From: Ardenticatenaceae bacterium
Lineage (GTDB): Bacteria > Chloroflexota > Anaerolineae > Promineifilales > Promineifilaceae
Assembly: GCA_020634235.1 (NCBI GenBank)
Contig: JACKCB010000001.1
Span: 558,001-622,000 of the forward strand
Direction of reading: 5' to 3'
DNA: 64,000 nucleotides
The notes beneath the pieces were generated by a model. It had not been told where the DNA came from, searched no databases, and worked only from the letters and a program-made list of their open reading frames with translations. Both the position numbers and the translations under genes were made by a program. The stretch's first letter is position 1, and every line of letters begins with the position of its first letter. Shown here one piece after another: positions 18,056-29,647 of the stretch.

Positions 18056-18262
18056 TCAGGCAAGCTCCACACCCATCTCATCCAGGCGGATGGTGCGCGC
18101 CGTTTCCTCTTCCCGCAGGGTTAGTTCGGCGGTGGGCAGGCGGAAGTGAAAGGGGACTACCCGGCCGGGAAAGGCCAGCTCCCCCCACACCGCCTCTTCA
18201 CTGCGACCATGAATGCGCAGCCGCGCATCATGCCAGCGGCACCAAAGCACCAGCGGTTTCAT
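18056..18262 (-). CDS. small conserved-looking protein downstream of relA, unknown
   Basis: 68 residues, not recognised. Charged, with alternating hydrophobic residues (MKPLVLWCRWHDARLRIHG, then PTAELTLREEETARTIRLDEMGVEL), suggesting a small beta-rich domain. The ATG lies six bases after the relA stop codon, so it is probably coupled to relA. One palindrome encodes FPGRV. Confidence 0.5.
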   Translation of the reverse strand: MKPLVLWCRWHDARLRIHGRSEEAVWGELAFPGRVVPFHFRLPTAELTLREEETARTIRLDEMGVELA

Positions 18263-18268
18263 CGCCCG

Positions 18269-20509
18269 CTAATCACTCCAGCGCTCGCGGCGCACTTCCA
18301 GCACATTGGGCAGCTTCTCAAAACGCTGCAGCAGCCAATCCAACTCGGCCAGATCGGCGACTTCGGCGATCATGTACAGGGTGGTGATGCTGTTGGCCGT
18401 GGACTTCTTGGTCTTGGGCACGCTGATTTTGCGCCCCTTGAGCACGGTGGCGATGTCTTCAACCAGCCCCGGCCGGTGATAGGCACGGATGACAATCGGG
18501 ATCGGGTAAGTCTCCTCGCCAGCACCCCACTCCACTTCAATCAGCCGCTCCTTCTCGTCGATGAGATTCAGCGTGCTGCAGTTGGCCTGGTGAATGGTTA
18601 CCCCGGAGCCGCGGGTAATGTAGCCAATAATGGGCTGAGGGGGGATGGGATTGCAGCAGCCGGCAAAGCGGGTCACCAGGCCGGCCATGCCGCGCACCGT
18701 AAGCCCTTTGCTGCTTTTGCTCTGGGGGATGAGCAGGGGCAGCAGTTCATCATCAGGCTTTAGCTTCTGCTGTAAAGAGGCGATAGCCCCGCCAATCTGG
18801 GTGCTCTGGATGTCGCCAAAGCCAACTTTGGCCAGAAACTGGTCTACGTCATCATGGCGCAGCGAGGCGGCGATATCGGCCACGGTGAAGGTATCGGCCA
18901 GGCCCAGCCGTTTTAGCTCGCGCTCCACCACTTCCCGGCCGTGTTGAATGTTCTTCTCCCGCTCCTGCTGGCGGAACCATTGGCGGATACGGCTGCGGGT
19001 GCGGGCGCTGCCGGTGTAGCCCAGGCTCTCATTCATCCAGTCACGGCTTGGCCCGCCGCGGCTGGCGGTGATGATCTCCAGCTTGTCACCAGATTGGAGC
19101 TGGTAATCCAGGCTGGCCATCTTGCCATTTACCTTGGCGCCGCGGCAGCGGTGGCCCACTTCGGTATGGATGTGGTAGGCAAAGTCGATGGGTGTCGCCC
19201 CGGCCGGGAGGTCCACCACATCCCCGCGCGGCGTAAACACATAAATCCGCTCGCCCAACAACTCCTGCTGCAGCAGTTCGTGGTCGGTCAGCGTATCGTT
19301 GGCATCCTGCAAATTGCTCAGCAGTTGCCGGAACCAGTGGATGCGCTTGTTCAGATTAGAACTGCTCTTGGCGCTGCTCCCCTCTTTATACGCCCAGTGC
19401 GCAGCAATGCCGCGCTCTGCCTCCTCATCCATCTTGTCGGTGCGGATCTGCACCTCCAGCGTTTGCCCCTTGTCATCCATCACCGCGGTATGCAGCGACC
19501 GGTAGCCATTGGGCTTGGGCGAAGCGATGTAGTCATCGAACTCATGGGGAATTGGCTGCCACAGGCTATGAACCGCGCCCAAGACCTGGTAACAGAGCGT
19601 ACGCGCTTCATCATCCTTCTGTTTGCGCGGTTTGCGGCTGTCGTTCTCCGTCTCCCGCGTGTCGATAACCACACGTAGGGCATGGACATCGTAAATCTGG
19701 TCCAAGTCCACCCCTTTGCGCTCTATCTTGCGGTAAATGGAGTAAATATGTTTGGGGCGGCCGGTCACCGCCGCCTTCAGGCCCAGTTCGTCGATCTTGC
19801 TCTGAAGCTGCTTCACCGCCGTTTCTACCTTGTTCAGGCGAGTGCCGCGCTTCTCATCAATTCTGCGGGCGATCTCTTTGTAGACGTCCGGCTCCAGATA
19901 ACGAAAGGCCAGGTCTTCTAGCTGCCATTTCAACTGCCAGATGCCCAGGCGGTTGGCCAGCGGCGCATAGACATTCATGGCCTCATTGGCCACTTCTAGC
20001 TGCGCCGGACGTGGCAAGCTGCTGGCCTTGCGCAACTGCTGCAGCGCCTGCGCCATGCGCAGCATCACCACGCGGATATCCCCTTCGATGATGGAGAGGA
20101 TCGCGCGCCGGATCTGCTCCAACTGGGCGCTATCTGACTGCTGTGTTTGCTGCTTGTAGCGGTCGGCGGCGGCGAAGTTGTTGAGGTTGCGCAACCCAAG
20201 GATGAGGTTGGTAACTTCGACGCCGAACAGCTTGCGGATTTCCGCGTCGCGGGCGCGGTCATCGTCGTGCAGGGTGTCTTGCAGCAGGGCAGCCAGGATG
20301 GTGGGTGTGTCCAGCTCCAGATCGCAGATAATGAAGGCTACCGCCAGATTGAACTCGATGCACAGTTCACCGGAAGGGCGCTGCCGCCCCTGGTGGTATT
20401 GCTCGGCATATTCGTAGGCGCGTTTGATCTGGGCAGCGTTAATTTCGGCGCTCCCGGCCGGGAGTGAGCTAATCAGCTTCGCTAGCGTAATTGAATCAGC
20501 CTTGGTCAT
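18269..20509 (-). CDS. relA: RelA-type (p)ppGpp synthetase with degenerate hydrolase domain
   Basis: 746 residues with the full long RSH layout: HD-type domain (about 20-185), synthetase (about 235-390), TGS (about 415-475), helical region and C-terminal ACT. The HD signature, normally HD in a LLHDVVEDT context, reads LLQDTLHDD with Q77-D78. The other hydrolase motif, normally KLADRLHNMR, reads RMAQALQQLR. The hydrolase is therefore probably inactive. The synthetase motifs are intact (GRPKHIYSIYRKIERKG, YDVHALRVV, PKPNGYRSLHTAV, LEVQIRT). It carries EFDD at 323-326, the acidic EXDD form of monofunctional RelA, not the RXKD of bifunctional Rel/SpoT. It makes (p)ppGpp on stalled ribosomes; an alarmone hydrolase must be encoded elsewhere. 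Confidence 0.93.
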   Translation of the reverse strand: MTKADSITLAKLISSLPAGSAEINAAQIKRAYEYAEQYHQGRQRPSGELCIEFNLAVAFIICDLELDTPTILAALLQDTLHDDDRARDAEIRKLFGVEVTNLILGLRNLNNFAAADRYKQQTQQSDSAQLEQIRRAILSIIEGDIRVVMLRMAQALQQLRKASSLPRPAQLEVANEAMNVYAPLANRLGIWQLKWQLEDLAFRYLEPDVYKEIARRIDEKRGTRLNKVETAVKQLQSKIDELGLKAAVTGRPKHIYSIYRKIERKGVDLDQIYDVHALRVVIDTRETENDSRKPRKQKDDEARTLCYQVLGAVHSLWQPIPHEFDDYIASPKPNGYRSLHTAVMDDKGQTLEVQIRTDKMDEEAERGIAAHWAYKEGSSAKSSSNLNKRIHWFRQLLSNLQDANDTLTDHELLQQELLGERIYVFTPRGDVVDLPAGATPIDFAYHIHTEVGHRCRGAKVNGKMASLDYQLQSGDKLEIITASRGGPSRDWMNESLGYTGSARTRSRIRQWFRQQEREKNIQHGREVVERELKRLGLADTFTVADIAASLRHDDVDQFLAKVGFGDIQSTQIGGAIASLQQKLKPDDELLPLLIPQSKSSKGLTVRGMAGLVTRFAGCCNPIPPQPIIGYITRGSGVTIHQANCSTLNLIDEKERLIEVEWGAGEETYPIPIVIRAYHRPGLVEDIATVLKGRKISVPKTKKSTANSITTLYMIAEVADLAELDWLLQRFEKLPNVLEVRRERWSD

Positions 20510-20537
20510 ACTGAAGGGTCATCAAAGAACACAACAG

Positions 20538-20574
20538 GCAAAAAAACAGGCGTCTCCTACGCTGGTGACGCCTG
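20538..20574 (-). terminator. intrinsic terminator after the YtxH-like gene
   Basis: Eight-bp stem (CAGGCGTC at 20547-20554 with GACGCCTG at 20567-20574), followed on the minus strand by seven T. It lies between the YtxH-like stop at 20607 and the relA start at 20509, so it separates the two transcripts. Confidence 0.85.
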
Positions 20575-20606
20575 CCGGTTAAGACAATGCTTCGCGGAAG
20601 ACAGGG

Positions 20607-20990
20607 TTATTTGTTCTCCTGATCGTCTTCCGGTGTGGCGGGCGCGGCCTGGGCAGCCGTTTCAGTTTCAGGCCCGGTTTCATCAGCAGCATGGGTCCTG
20701 AGCCGGGCGCGGCCCTCATCCAGAACAATGCGGGCCTGTTCCTGCACTTGTGCTGTCGTCTGTGCCGCCTGGGAACGGGCATCAGCCACAATGCTGCTGG
20801 CCCGATCCCGGTAGTCTACCCAGCGCTCCGCCCCGGTTTCCCGCAGGTCGGTGCTGCGGGCCACCAGTTGTGTACGCATCTCTTCGCCAGATTGCGGGGC
20901 CATGATCAGGGCTACGGCGGCACCCACAAGTCCGCCAATGACGAATCCTGCCAGGAATGCGCCAAAATCACTGTTGCCGTTATCACTCAT
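20607..20990 (-). CDS. YtxH-domain membrane protein
   Basis: 127 residues from an ATG with AAAGGAG eight bases upstream. A short acidic N-terminus leads into a glycine-rich membrane helix (FLAGFVIGGLVGAAVALIMAPQSGEEMR, residues about 10-37), which is the YtxH signature. An amphipathic helical tail (about 40-100) and an acidic Pro/Glu/Thr end follow. YtxH proteins are general-stress or envelope proteins of unknown mechanism. The upstream gene is YtxG-like, so this is the ytxG-ytxH pair known from Bacillus. Confidence 0.82.
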   Translation of the reverse strand: MSDNGNSDFGAFLAGFVIGGLVGAAVALIMAPQSGEEMRTQLVARSTDLRETGAERWVDYRDRASSIVADARSQAAQTTAQVQEQARIVLDEGRARLRTHAADETGPETETAAQAAPATPEDDQENK

Positions 20991-21057
20991 CTCGTTTACT
21001 CCTTTTTGGGCAAAATCACCGGGCGCCAGATGCCCCCGGCCGGGTATGCACACCGCG

Positions 21058-21507
21058 CTAATCGGGCAGATTCTTCTTTGGATCGCCAAATAGAACCTTC
21101 AGGCCACGCCGCACACCGGCCGCATAGCTGCTGGCCTTTGTCACCGGCGTGACCACATTCTTACTCACAAACGTCGTAGTGCCCCGCACCATGCCCACCG
21201 TCTCATTTGTCTTCTCAAGAATGGGCTTGATCTCGAACTCCAACATGTTGACCAGGCGCACCAACATCAGCAGCATGATGACCAGAATAACGGCAAAAAC
21301 ACATGATTGCAGTGCCAGAGCAATAATAAAGACATCACGAATCGCCTGGATTTCTGGGGCGAAGTTGGCCGCCAACCAGATTACCAGCGCCGACACCAGC
21401 CCGACCACAAGCAGTGCTACAATGACGCCCAGGACAATGTAGGCGGGCGGAATCTGCCGCGGGCTTTCCGCGGTAGGAGTGGTTTCGCTGATGATCTGAC
21501 CTTCCAT
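21058..21507 (-). CDS. two-helix membrane protein, DUF948/YtxG-like
   Basis: 149 residues from ATG 21507 with AGGGA upstream. There are two membrane helices (about 25-47 and 58-85), then an amphipathic region (KPILEKTNETVGMVRGTTTFVSKNVVTPVTKASSYAAG). The VxPVxKxxS motif and the position directly before a YtxH gene suggest a relative of DUF948 proteins. The family assignment is moderate. Function probably envelope stress; mechanism unknown. Confidence 0.6.
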   Translation of the reverse strand: MEGQIISETTPTAESPRQIPPAYIVLGVIVALLVVGLVSALVIWLAANFAPEIQAIRDVFIIALALQSCVFAVILVIMLLMLVRLVNMLEFEIKPILEKTNETVGMVRGTTTFVSKNVVTPVTKASSYAAGVRRGLKVLFGDPKKNLPD

Positions 21508-21651
21508 TTGCTTGCTTTCCCTTGGGGGACTTGCTTCGCCGCGTCTGGCAGCCGCCGGGTCACAACGCACGTTACCCAAAGGTGGGTCCACCAGAAATCT
21601 ACGCAAGCCCGGAAATATGACGAAGTTACGACGCATCCGAGTGCGCCAACA

Positions 21652-21680
21652 AGTATAGCAGAATTCAAGGTGTGACCAAA
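21652..21680 (-). promoter_or_regulatory. promoter of the ytxG-ytxH-like pair
   Basis: On the minus strand TTTGGT (21680-21675), a 17-base spacer and TATACT (21657-21652). The leader to the ATG at 21507 would be about 140 bases; I see no structured element in it. Confidence 0.4.
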
Positions 21681-21708
21681 ATAGGCGTTGCGGCTAACTG
21701 CCTGCCGG

Positions 21709-21981
21709 CTAGCCAGGCGATTCGTGGCGCGTGAGCAGCCAACTGGCCAGCAGCGCAATCCACGAACCCAGGCTGGCGCTAAACAGGTGGACCGCGCCCA
21801 ATTTGAGGGTGTCGATGTTTAGAAGATCGCCAACGATATGCCCCAGGCCAAAACCGACCCAGGAGGCCAGCACGTAGAGCAGGATTCGGCGGGCCGGGCC
21901 GCCCATGATAAAGTGGAAACCGGCCCCATAGGCGGTGGCCAGAAAGAAACCGAGAACAAGACCGGTGGCCAGGCCGTTCAT
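21709..21981 (-). CDS. small membrane protein coupled to mnmA, unknown
   Basis: 90 residues with three hydrophobic segments (about 3-27, 33-52 and 62-82). Not recognised. Its ATG overlaps the mnmA stop (ATGA), so it is translated with mnmA. It ends the operon that begins with the histidine kinase at 26480. Confidence 0.65.
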   Translation of the reverse strand: MNGLATGLVLGFFLATAYGAGFHFIMGGPARRILLYVLASWVGFGLGHIVGDLLNIDTLKLGAVHLFSASLGSWIALLASWLLTRHESPG

Positions 21982-23156
21982 AGAATGCGCCCTACGGTGC
22001 CACCCGGCCGGGTTGCTTCTGCCGTGTCACTGGCAGCAACAATGTGATTCTCACGGATGATCCCCCCACCCAGGCAAACATCACCATCATAAAAGACGGC
22101 TCCCTGCCCGGCGGTGATGCCATAGACAAACTCGCTAAAGGCAACCTCCACCTGGTCACCCGGCCGGGGCAGCAGCGTGGCAGCCACCGGCTGCGCCTTG
22201 TAACGTATCTTCACCTGGGCCTGGATCGCCCCGGCCGGGGCAGTTCCGGCAACCCAGTTGACCTGCCCGGCCAGCAGCGTCGTCCGCCCCAGCTCGGCGC
22301 GCGTACCCACAATGAGCGCATTGCGGGCCACATCCTTGCGCAGCACAAACAGCGGTTCGGCGGCGCTGAGGCCCAGCCCCTTGCGCTGGCCGATGGTGTA
22401 AAAGGGCAGCCCACTATGCCGGCCCACTTCCCGGTCGTCACTGGTGAGCATTGGCCCCGGCCGGGCGCTGTCCGGCGCATATTCGCGCAGAAAACGCCGG
22501 TAATCATTGTCGCCCAAGAAGCACAAATCCATGCTCTCCTCCTTCTGGGCCAGGGGCAGCCCATAATGACGGGCCAGTTCCCGCACCTGCGCCTTGCTGT
22601 AGCCGCCCACTGGGAACATCACGTGAGCCAGCTCCCCCTGGCCCAACACGTGCAGCACGTAAGACTGGTCCTTACCCGCGTCCACCCCTTTTAGCAGTTG
22701 GTAACGGCCATCGGCTGTCTGGCGCACCTGGGCATAATGACCTGTAGCCAGGTAAGCGGCGTCCAGGGCCAGGGCGCGGTTCAGCAGGTAGGTAAAACGG
22801 ATTTCCCGGTTGCACTCGATACAAGGATTGGGCGTGCGCCCCTGGGCGTGCTCGTCGATGAAGAACTGGACGATCGTCTGCCGGAAATGATCCTGCACAT
22901 CGACCACGTAGAAGGGGATGCCCAGCAAACCGGCAATGTAGCGCGCATCGGCCATCTGGTCTGGCGTGCAGCAGCGGTTTTGCGGGGCGCGGCTGCCCCG
23001 GCCGGGTTCGCTCCACAGCCGCATCATCAGCCCCACCACATCGTACCCCTGGTCCACCAGCAGCGCCGCCGCCACCGAGCTGTCGACGCCGCCGCTCATG
23101 GCCACAACCACGCGCGGTTTCCTTGGGGAAAGGGTGTTATCTTGAGTCATGGGCAT
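21978..23156 (-). CDS. mnmA: tRNA-specific 2-thiouridylase
   Basis: 392 residues. MnmA adenylates and thiolates U34 of Glu, Gln and Lys tRNAs. The PP-loop is SGGVDSSVAAALL, the catalytic Cys of the NPCIECN motif and the second Cys in VCLGGGII are present, and GKDQSYVL and KEESMDLCFL are intact. A second in-frame ATG at 23150 is an equally good start. It follows the cysteine desulfurase gene by 29 bases. That enzyme supplies the sulfur, so the pair makes biochemical sense. Confidence 0.95.
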   Translation of the reverse strand: MPMTQDNTLSPRKPRVVVAMSGGVDSSVAAALLVDQGYDVVGLMMRLWSEPGRGSRAPQNRCCTPDQMADARYIAGLLGIPFYVVDVQDHFRQTIVQFFIDEHAQGRTPNPCIECNREIRFTYLLNRALALDAAYLATGHYAQVRQTADGRYQLLKGVDAGKDQSYVLHVLGQGELAHVMFPVGGYSKAQVRELARHYGLPLAQKEESMDLCFLGDNDYRRFLREYAPDSARPGPMLTSDDREVGRHSGLPFYTIGQRKGLGLSAAEPLFVLRKDVARNALIVGTRAELGRTTLLAGQVNWVAGTAPAGAIQAQVKIRYKAQPVAATLLPRPGDQVEVAFSEFVYGITAGQGAVFYDGDVCLGGGIIRENHIVAASDTAEATRPGGTVGRIL

Positions 23157-23185
23157 TCCCGCCGGTGGGCATCAGGCCAACCAGC

Positions 23186-24358
23186 TCAGGCAGCAAATTG
23201 CTGCGTGAAGGCACGCAGGCGCGCCACAGCCTGGGGCAGCACTGCCAGCACCCGGTCCACGTCGGCCAGGCTGTTCTGCCGGCCAACAGTCAGCCGCAAT
23301 CCACCCAGCGTCCAGCTCGCGTCCAGCCCCAGCGCCTCTAGAATGGGTGAGGGCTTGGGGCTGCCGCTGGCACAGGCGGAGCCGCTGCTGGCAGAGATGC
23401 CGGCCAGGTCCAGTTGGATCAGCAAGTCGTTGCCATTGACATGCTGAAAGGCGAAGCTGGCGTGATGGGGCAGGCGCTGGGTGGGATGGCCGGTAAGCTG
23501 CGCCCCGGCCGGGAGGGCTGCCAACACCCCTTCAATCAGCCGGTCGCGCAGGCTGGTGTAATGGGCCAGATTCTCCTCGCGTCGCGCCACCGCCAGGCGC
23601 AGCGCTTCGGCCGCCGCCACGGCAAAGGCCACGTTGGATGTGCCCGCCCGCCGGCCATCTTCCTGGCTGCCGCCGGTTAGAGCAGCGATTAGCTCAACCC
23701 CCTGACGAGCATACAAAATGCCAACCCCTTTGGGACCATAGAATTTGTGCGGGGCAATACTCAACAGGTCAACCGGCAGCCGGGCCATGTCCAGTGGGGC
23801 AACGGCAGCCGCCTGGATGGCGTCGGTGTGGAAGAGTACGCCGTGGCTGCGGGCAATCTCGCCCATGGCCTGAAAAGGATGGAGGGTGCCGATCTCGTTG
23901 TTGGCGGCCATGATGCTGATGAGCACGGTATCCGGCCGGATAGCGGCCTGCAATTCGTCCAGGTCGATACAGCCATAAGCGTCCACCGGCAGCACGGTCA
24001 GGTCAAAGCCAAACTGGTCACGCAGTTGTTCGGCCGTGCCCAGCACAGCCTTGTGCTCGGTGATGCAGGTGATGAGGTGGTTGCCCCGGCCGGTAGCCCG
24101 GGCCGCCCACATCACCCCACGCAGGGCCAGGTTATCGCTTTCTGAGCCGCAGCCAGTGAAGATGATCTCCCCCGGCCGGGCGTTTAGCAGGTCGGCCACA
24201 GTGCGGCGGGCCTGGTCCAGCCCCTGGCCAGCCAGCCGTCCATGGTGGTGGGTAGAGGCCGGATTGCCATACAGCTGGCCAAAATAGGGCAGCATCGCCT
24301 CCAGCACCTGCGGGTCCACTGGTGTTGAGGCCCCGTAATCCATGTAAATCTGTTGCAT
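23186..24358 (-). CDS. iscS: cysteine desulfurase, IscS/NifS family
   Basis: 390 residues. A PLP enzyme that moves sulfur from cysteine to an active-site Cys for Fe-S clusters and tRNA thiolation. It has MDYGASTPVDP at the N-terminus, FTGCGSESDNLAL, TEHKAV, the HTDAIQAAA block, the PLP lysine in SIAPHKFYGPKG, and the active Cys in SSGSACASGS. The ATG at 24358 has GAGG seven bases upstream; a neighbouring ATG at 24361 is possible. It lies 25 bases after the histidine kinase stop and 29 before mnmA. Confidence 0.94.
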   Translation of the reverse strand: MQQIYMDYGASTPVDPQVLEAMLPYFGQLYGNPASTHHHGRLAGQGLDQARRTVADLLNARPGEIIFTGCGSESDNLALRGVMWAARATGRGNHLITCITEHKAVLGTAEQLRDQFGFDLTVLPVDAYGCIDLDELQAAIRPDTVLISIMAANNEIGTLHPFQAMGEIARSHGVLFHTDAIQAAAVAPLDMARLPVDLLSIAPHKFYGPKGVGILYARQGVELIAALTGGSQEDGRRAGTSNVAFAVAAAEALRLAVARREENLAHYTSLRDRLIEGVLAALPAGAQLTGHPTQRLPHHASFAFQHVNGNDLLIQLDLAGISASSGSACASGSPKPSPILEALGLDASWTLGGLRLTVGRQNSLADVDRVLAVLPQAVARLRAFTQQFAA

Positions 24359-24383
24359 CATTGATCCTCTGTGAAGAACGTTC

Positions 24384-27906
<3,523 letters not shown>

Positions 27907-28082
27907 CGCCAAAGGCCACCGAACATTGCCTTGGCGGCGGTTTGGCGGCTGCTAATGCCGATCTAACGCGGCTAGGGCATGATAGAGGTTCTTAGACTTG
28001 GGAGTGCAGGTGGCCAGCCTGCCTGCGCTCCGTTTTTTGCCGGGCGGTTCAGCGAACTGCCCCACTGTGCAAGGAGATAGCG

Positions 28083-28700
28083 ATGCGCTTTTTTGCTGAA
28101 GAGCCAGATGAAGATGACGACGATGACGGGCAAGAGACGATGAAAGAGATGCCCCGTGACATGAATCTGTTCAACCAGAAGCTGCTGGAGACACGGACTA
28201 TCCTTCTTTTCGGCGAGATAAACATGAAGGTGGCGGAGCAGATCACCCGCCAACTGCTGATCCTGGCCGCCGACTCGGATGAAGACATCAAGCTGTATGT
28301 CAATTCGCCCGGCGGCCATGTGGAATCTGGGGACACGATCTTTGATATGATCCGCTTCGTGAAGCCGCGGGTGAAGATTATCGGCACGGGCTGGGTGGCC
28401 AGCGCCGGGGCGCTGATCTACGCCGCCGCCCCCAGAGAGGATCGCTACAGTCTGCCCAATACGCGCTTCTTGCTGCACCAACCCATGGGCGGCGTGCGCG
28501 GCCAGGCGGCTGACGTGGCCATTGAGGCGGAGGAGATTCTGAAGATGCGCCGCCGCCTGAATGTCATCTTCTCCGAGCAGACGGGGCAGCCGCTGGAGAA
28601 GGTAGAGCGGGATACTGACCGTAACTTCTGGATGTCGGCGCAGCAGGCGTTTGACTATGGCCTGGTTGGCCATATCGTCAACGGTATCGACGAGGTTTGA
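28083..28700 (+). CDS. clpP: ClpP-family serine protease
   Basis: 205 residues. The protease core of a Clp machine that degrades unfolded cytoplasmic proteins with an ATPase partner. After an acidic N-terminus (PDEDDDDD), the catalytic triad is visible: Ser in GWVASAGALIY, His in RFLLHQPMGG and Asp in RDTDRNFWMSAQQAFDYGL. The region before the Ser lacks the usual Gly-x-Ala-Ala-Ser and reads WVAS, so it is a divergent ClpP. No clpX or clpA lies nearby. It ends at a bidirectional terminator and is free of CCGGCCGG palindromes. Confidence 0.88.
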   Translation: MRFFAEEPDEDDDDDGQETMKEMPRDMNLFNQKLLETRTILLFGEINMKVAEQITRQLLILAADSDEDIKLYVNSPGGHVESGDTIFDMIRFVKPRVKIIGTGWVASAGALIYAAAPREDRYSLPNTRFLLHQPMGGVRGQAADVAIEAEEILKMRRRLNVIFSEQTGQPLEKVERDTDRNFWMSAQQAFDYGLVGHIVNGIDEV

Positions 28701-28754
28701 CCTGATGAATGGCGCGCTGGCCCTCCCCGGCCGGGGTGCCCCCACAAAACAGCA

Positions 28755-28791
28755 AAAGAGCGTGACGCCACGAACGTCACGCTCTTTTTTT
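28755..28791. terminator. bidirectional terminator between clpP and the vWA gene
   Basis: Stem of 12 bp (28755-28766 with 28776-28787; core GAGCGTGAC/GTCACGCTC), loop of 9 bases, T run on the plus side and a weaker T run on the minus side. It serves the convergent genes ending at 28700 and 28811. Confidence 0.85.
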
Positions 28792-28810
28792 GTGGCTGCG
28801 GCCACCTGCA

Positions 28811-29593
28811 CTAGGCAAAAATCTGCTGCCGGGCCGCCCCCTGCTGGCTGACACGCACGGTGGACATGGAAGCCATGTGAAAAACGCGGCGCAGTTCGGC
28901 ATGGTTCAGACCGGCCACCAGAATCTCCGGGAAGCCAATGGTGTCGGCCAGGCTGCGCAGGATACGCTCATCGATCCCGCCAGAGCGAAAACCCACGTAA
29001 GCCAGCGTGTATATCTCGTGCTTCAGCAGCTCCTGCACGGCGCGGCGCACACTGCCCGACGCCTGCTGCGAAGCGTTATCGTCCCCATCAGAGTACACAA
29101 TCACCAGGCAGCGGACCATGATGCCGCTCTGGCGCAGCTGCTGGGCATACAGGACCATGTTGGTCAGCCCGGCCGCGACGGCATCATACAGCGCGGTGGT
29201 GCCATCAGGCTGGTAATGCTTGCGCGTCAGCGGCGGCACATCCGGTAGATTCAGGTAGCCGTGGAAAAGGCTTACCTGGTCGTCAAACAGAATGGTGCTG
29301 ACAAGAATGTCATCAGCGGCGGTGGAGCCGGCCATGGCTGCCAGGTAGTCGTCGTTGTAGGCGCGGATGAGGTCGGCAGCATAGGGGCTCATGGAACCGC
29401 TCATGTCGATGATGTTCATGGCCAGGGTAACTTCGTTGCTGGCAATTTCGTCCAGGCTGACGCCAACGGCGGCAATCATGGTGGGGCCATTCAAGTTAGA
29501 CACCACCAGGTCCATGGTGTCATCAGTCAGGCCATCACTGCGGGCCGACTGGAAAAGGTCATCAATATTGCCGAGACCGGTAGGGTTGCTCAT
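28811..29593 (-). CDS. von Willebrand factor A domain protein, TerY-like
   Basis: 260 residues from ATG 29593 with AGGAG eight bases upstream. It is soluble, without signal or membrane helix. One vWA domain has a complete metal site: D63-x-S65-x-S67 in IIDMSGSMS, then DGTTALYDA (Thr ligand) and VIVYSDGDDN. In TerY-P systems a cytoplasmic vWA protein works with a kinase and a PP2C phosphatase; both occur just upstream. It is the second gene after the nicotinamidase-like hydrolase (54-base gap), under the operator-bearing promoter at 30661-30689. Its binding partner is unknown. Confidence 0.82.
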   Translation of the reverse strand: MSNPTGLGNIDDLFQSARSDGLTDDTMDLVVSNLNGPTMIAAVGVSLDEIASNEVTLAMNIIDMSGSMSPYAADLIRAYNDDYLAAMAGSTAADDILVSTILFDDQVSLFHGYLNLPDVPPLTRKHYQPDGTTALYDAVAAGLTNMVLYAQQLRQSGIMVRCLVIVYSDGDDNASQQASGSVRRAVQELLKHEIYTLAYVGFRSGGIDERILRSLADTIGFPEILVAGLNHAELRRVFHMASMSTVRVSQQGAARQQIFA

Positions 29594-29647
29594 GGGAATC
29601 TCCTGTGCGTGATTCAAGGTAGGTGCGACGTAAGCGGGCGGCCCAGT

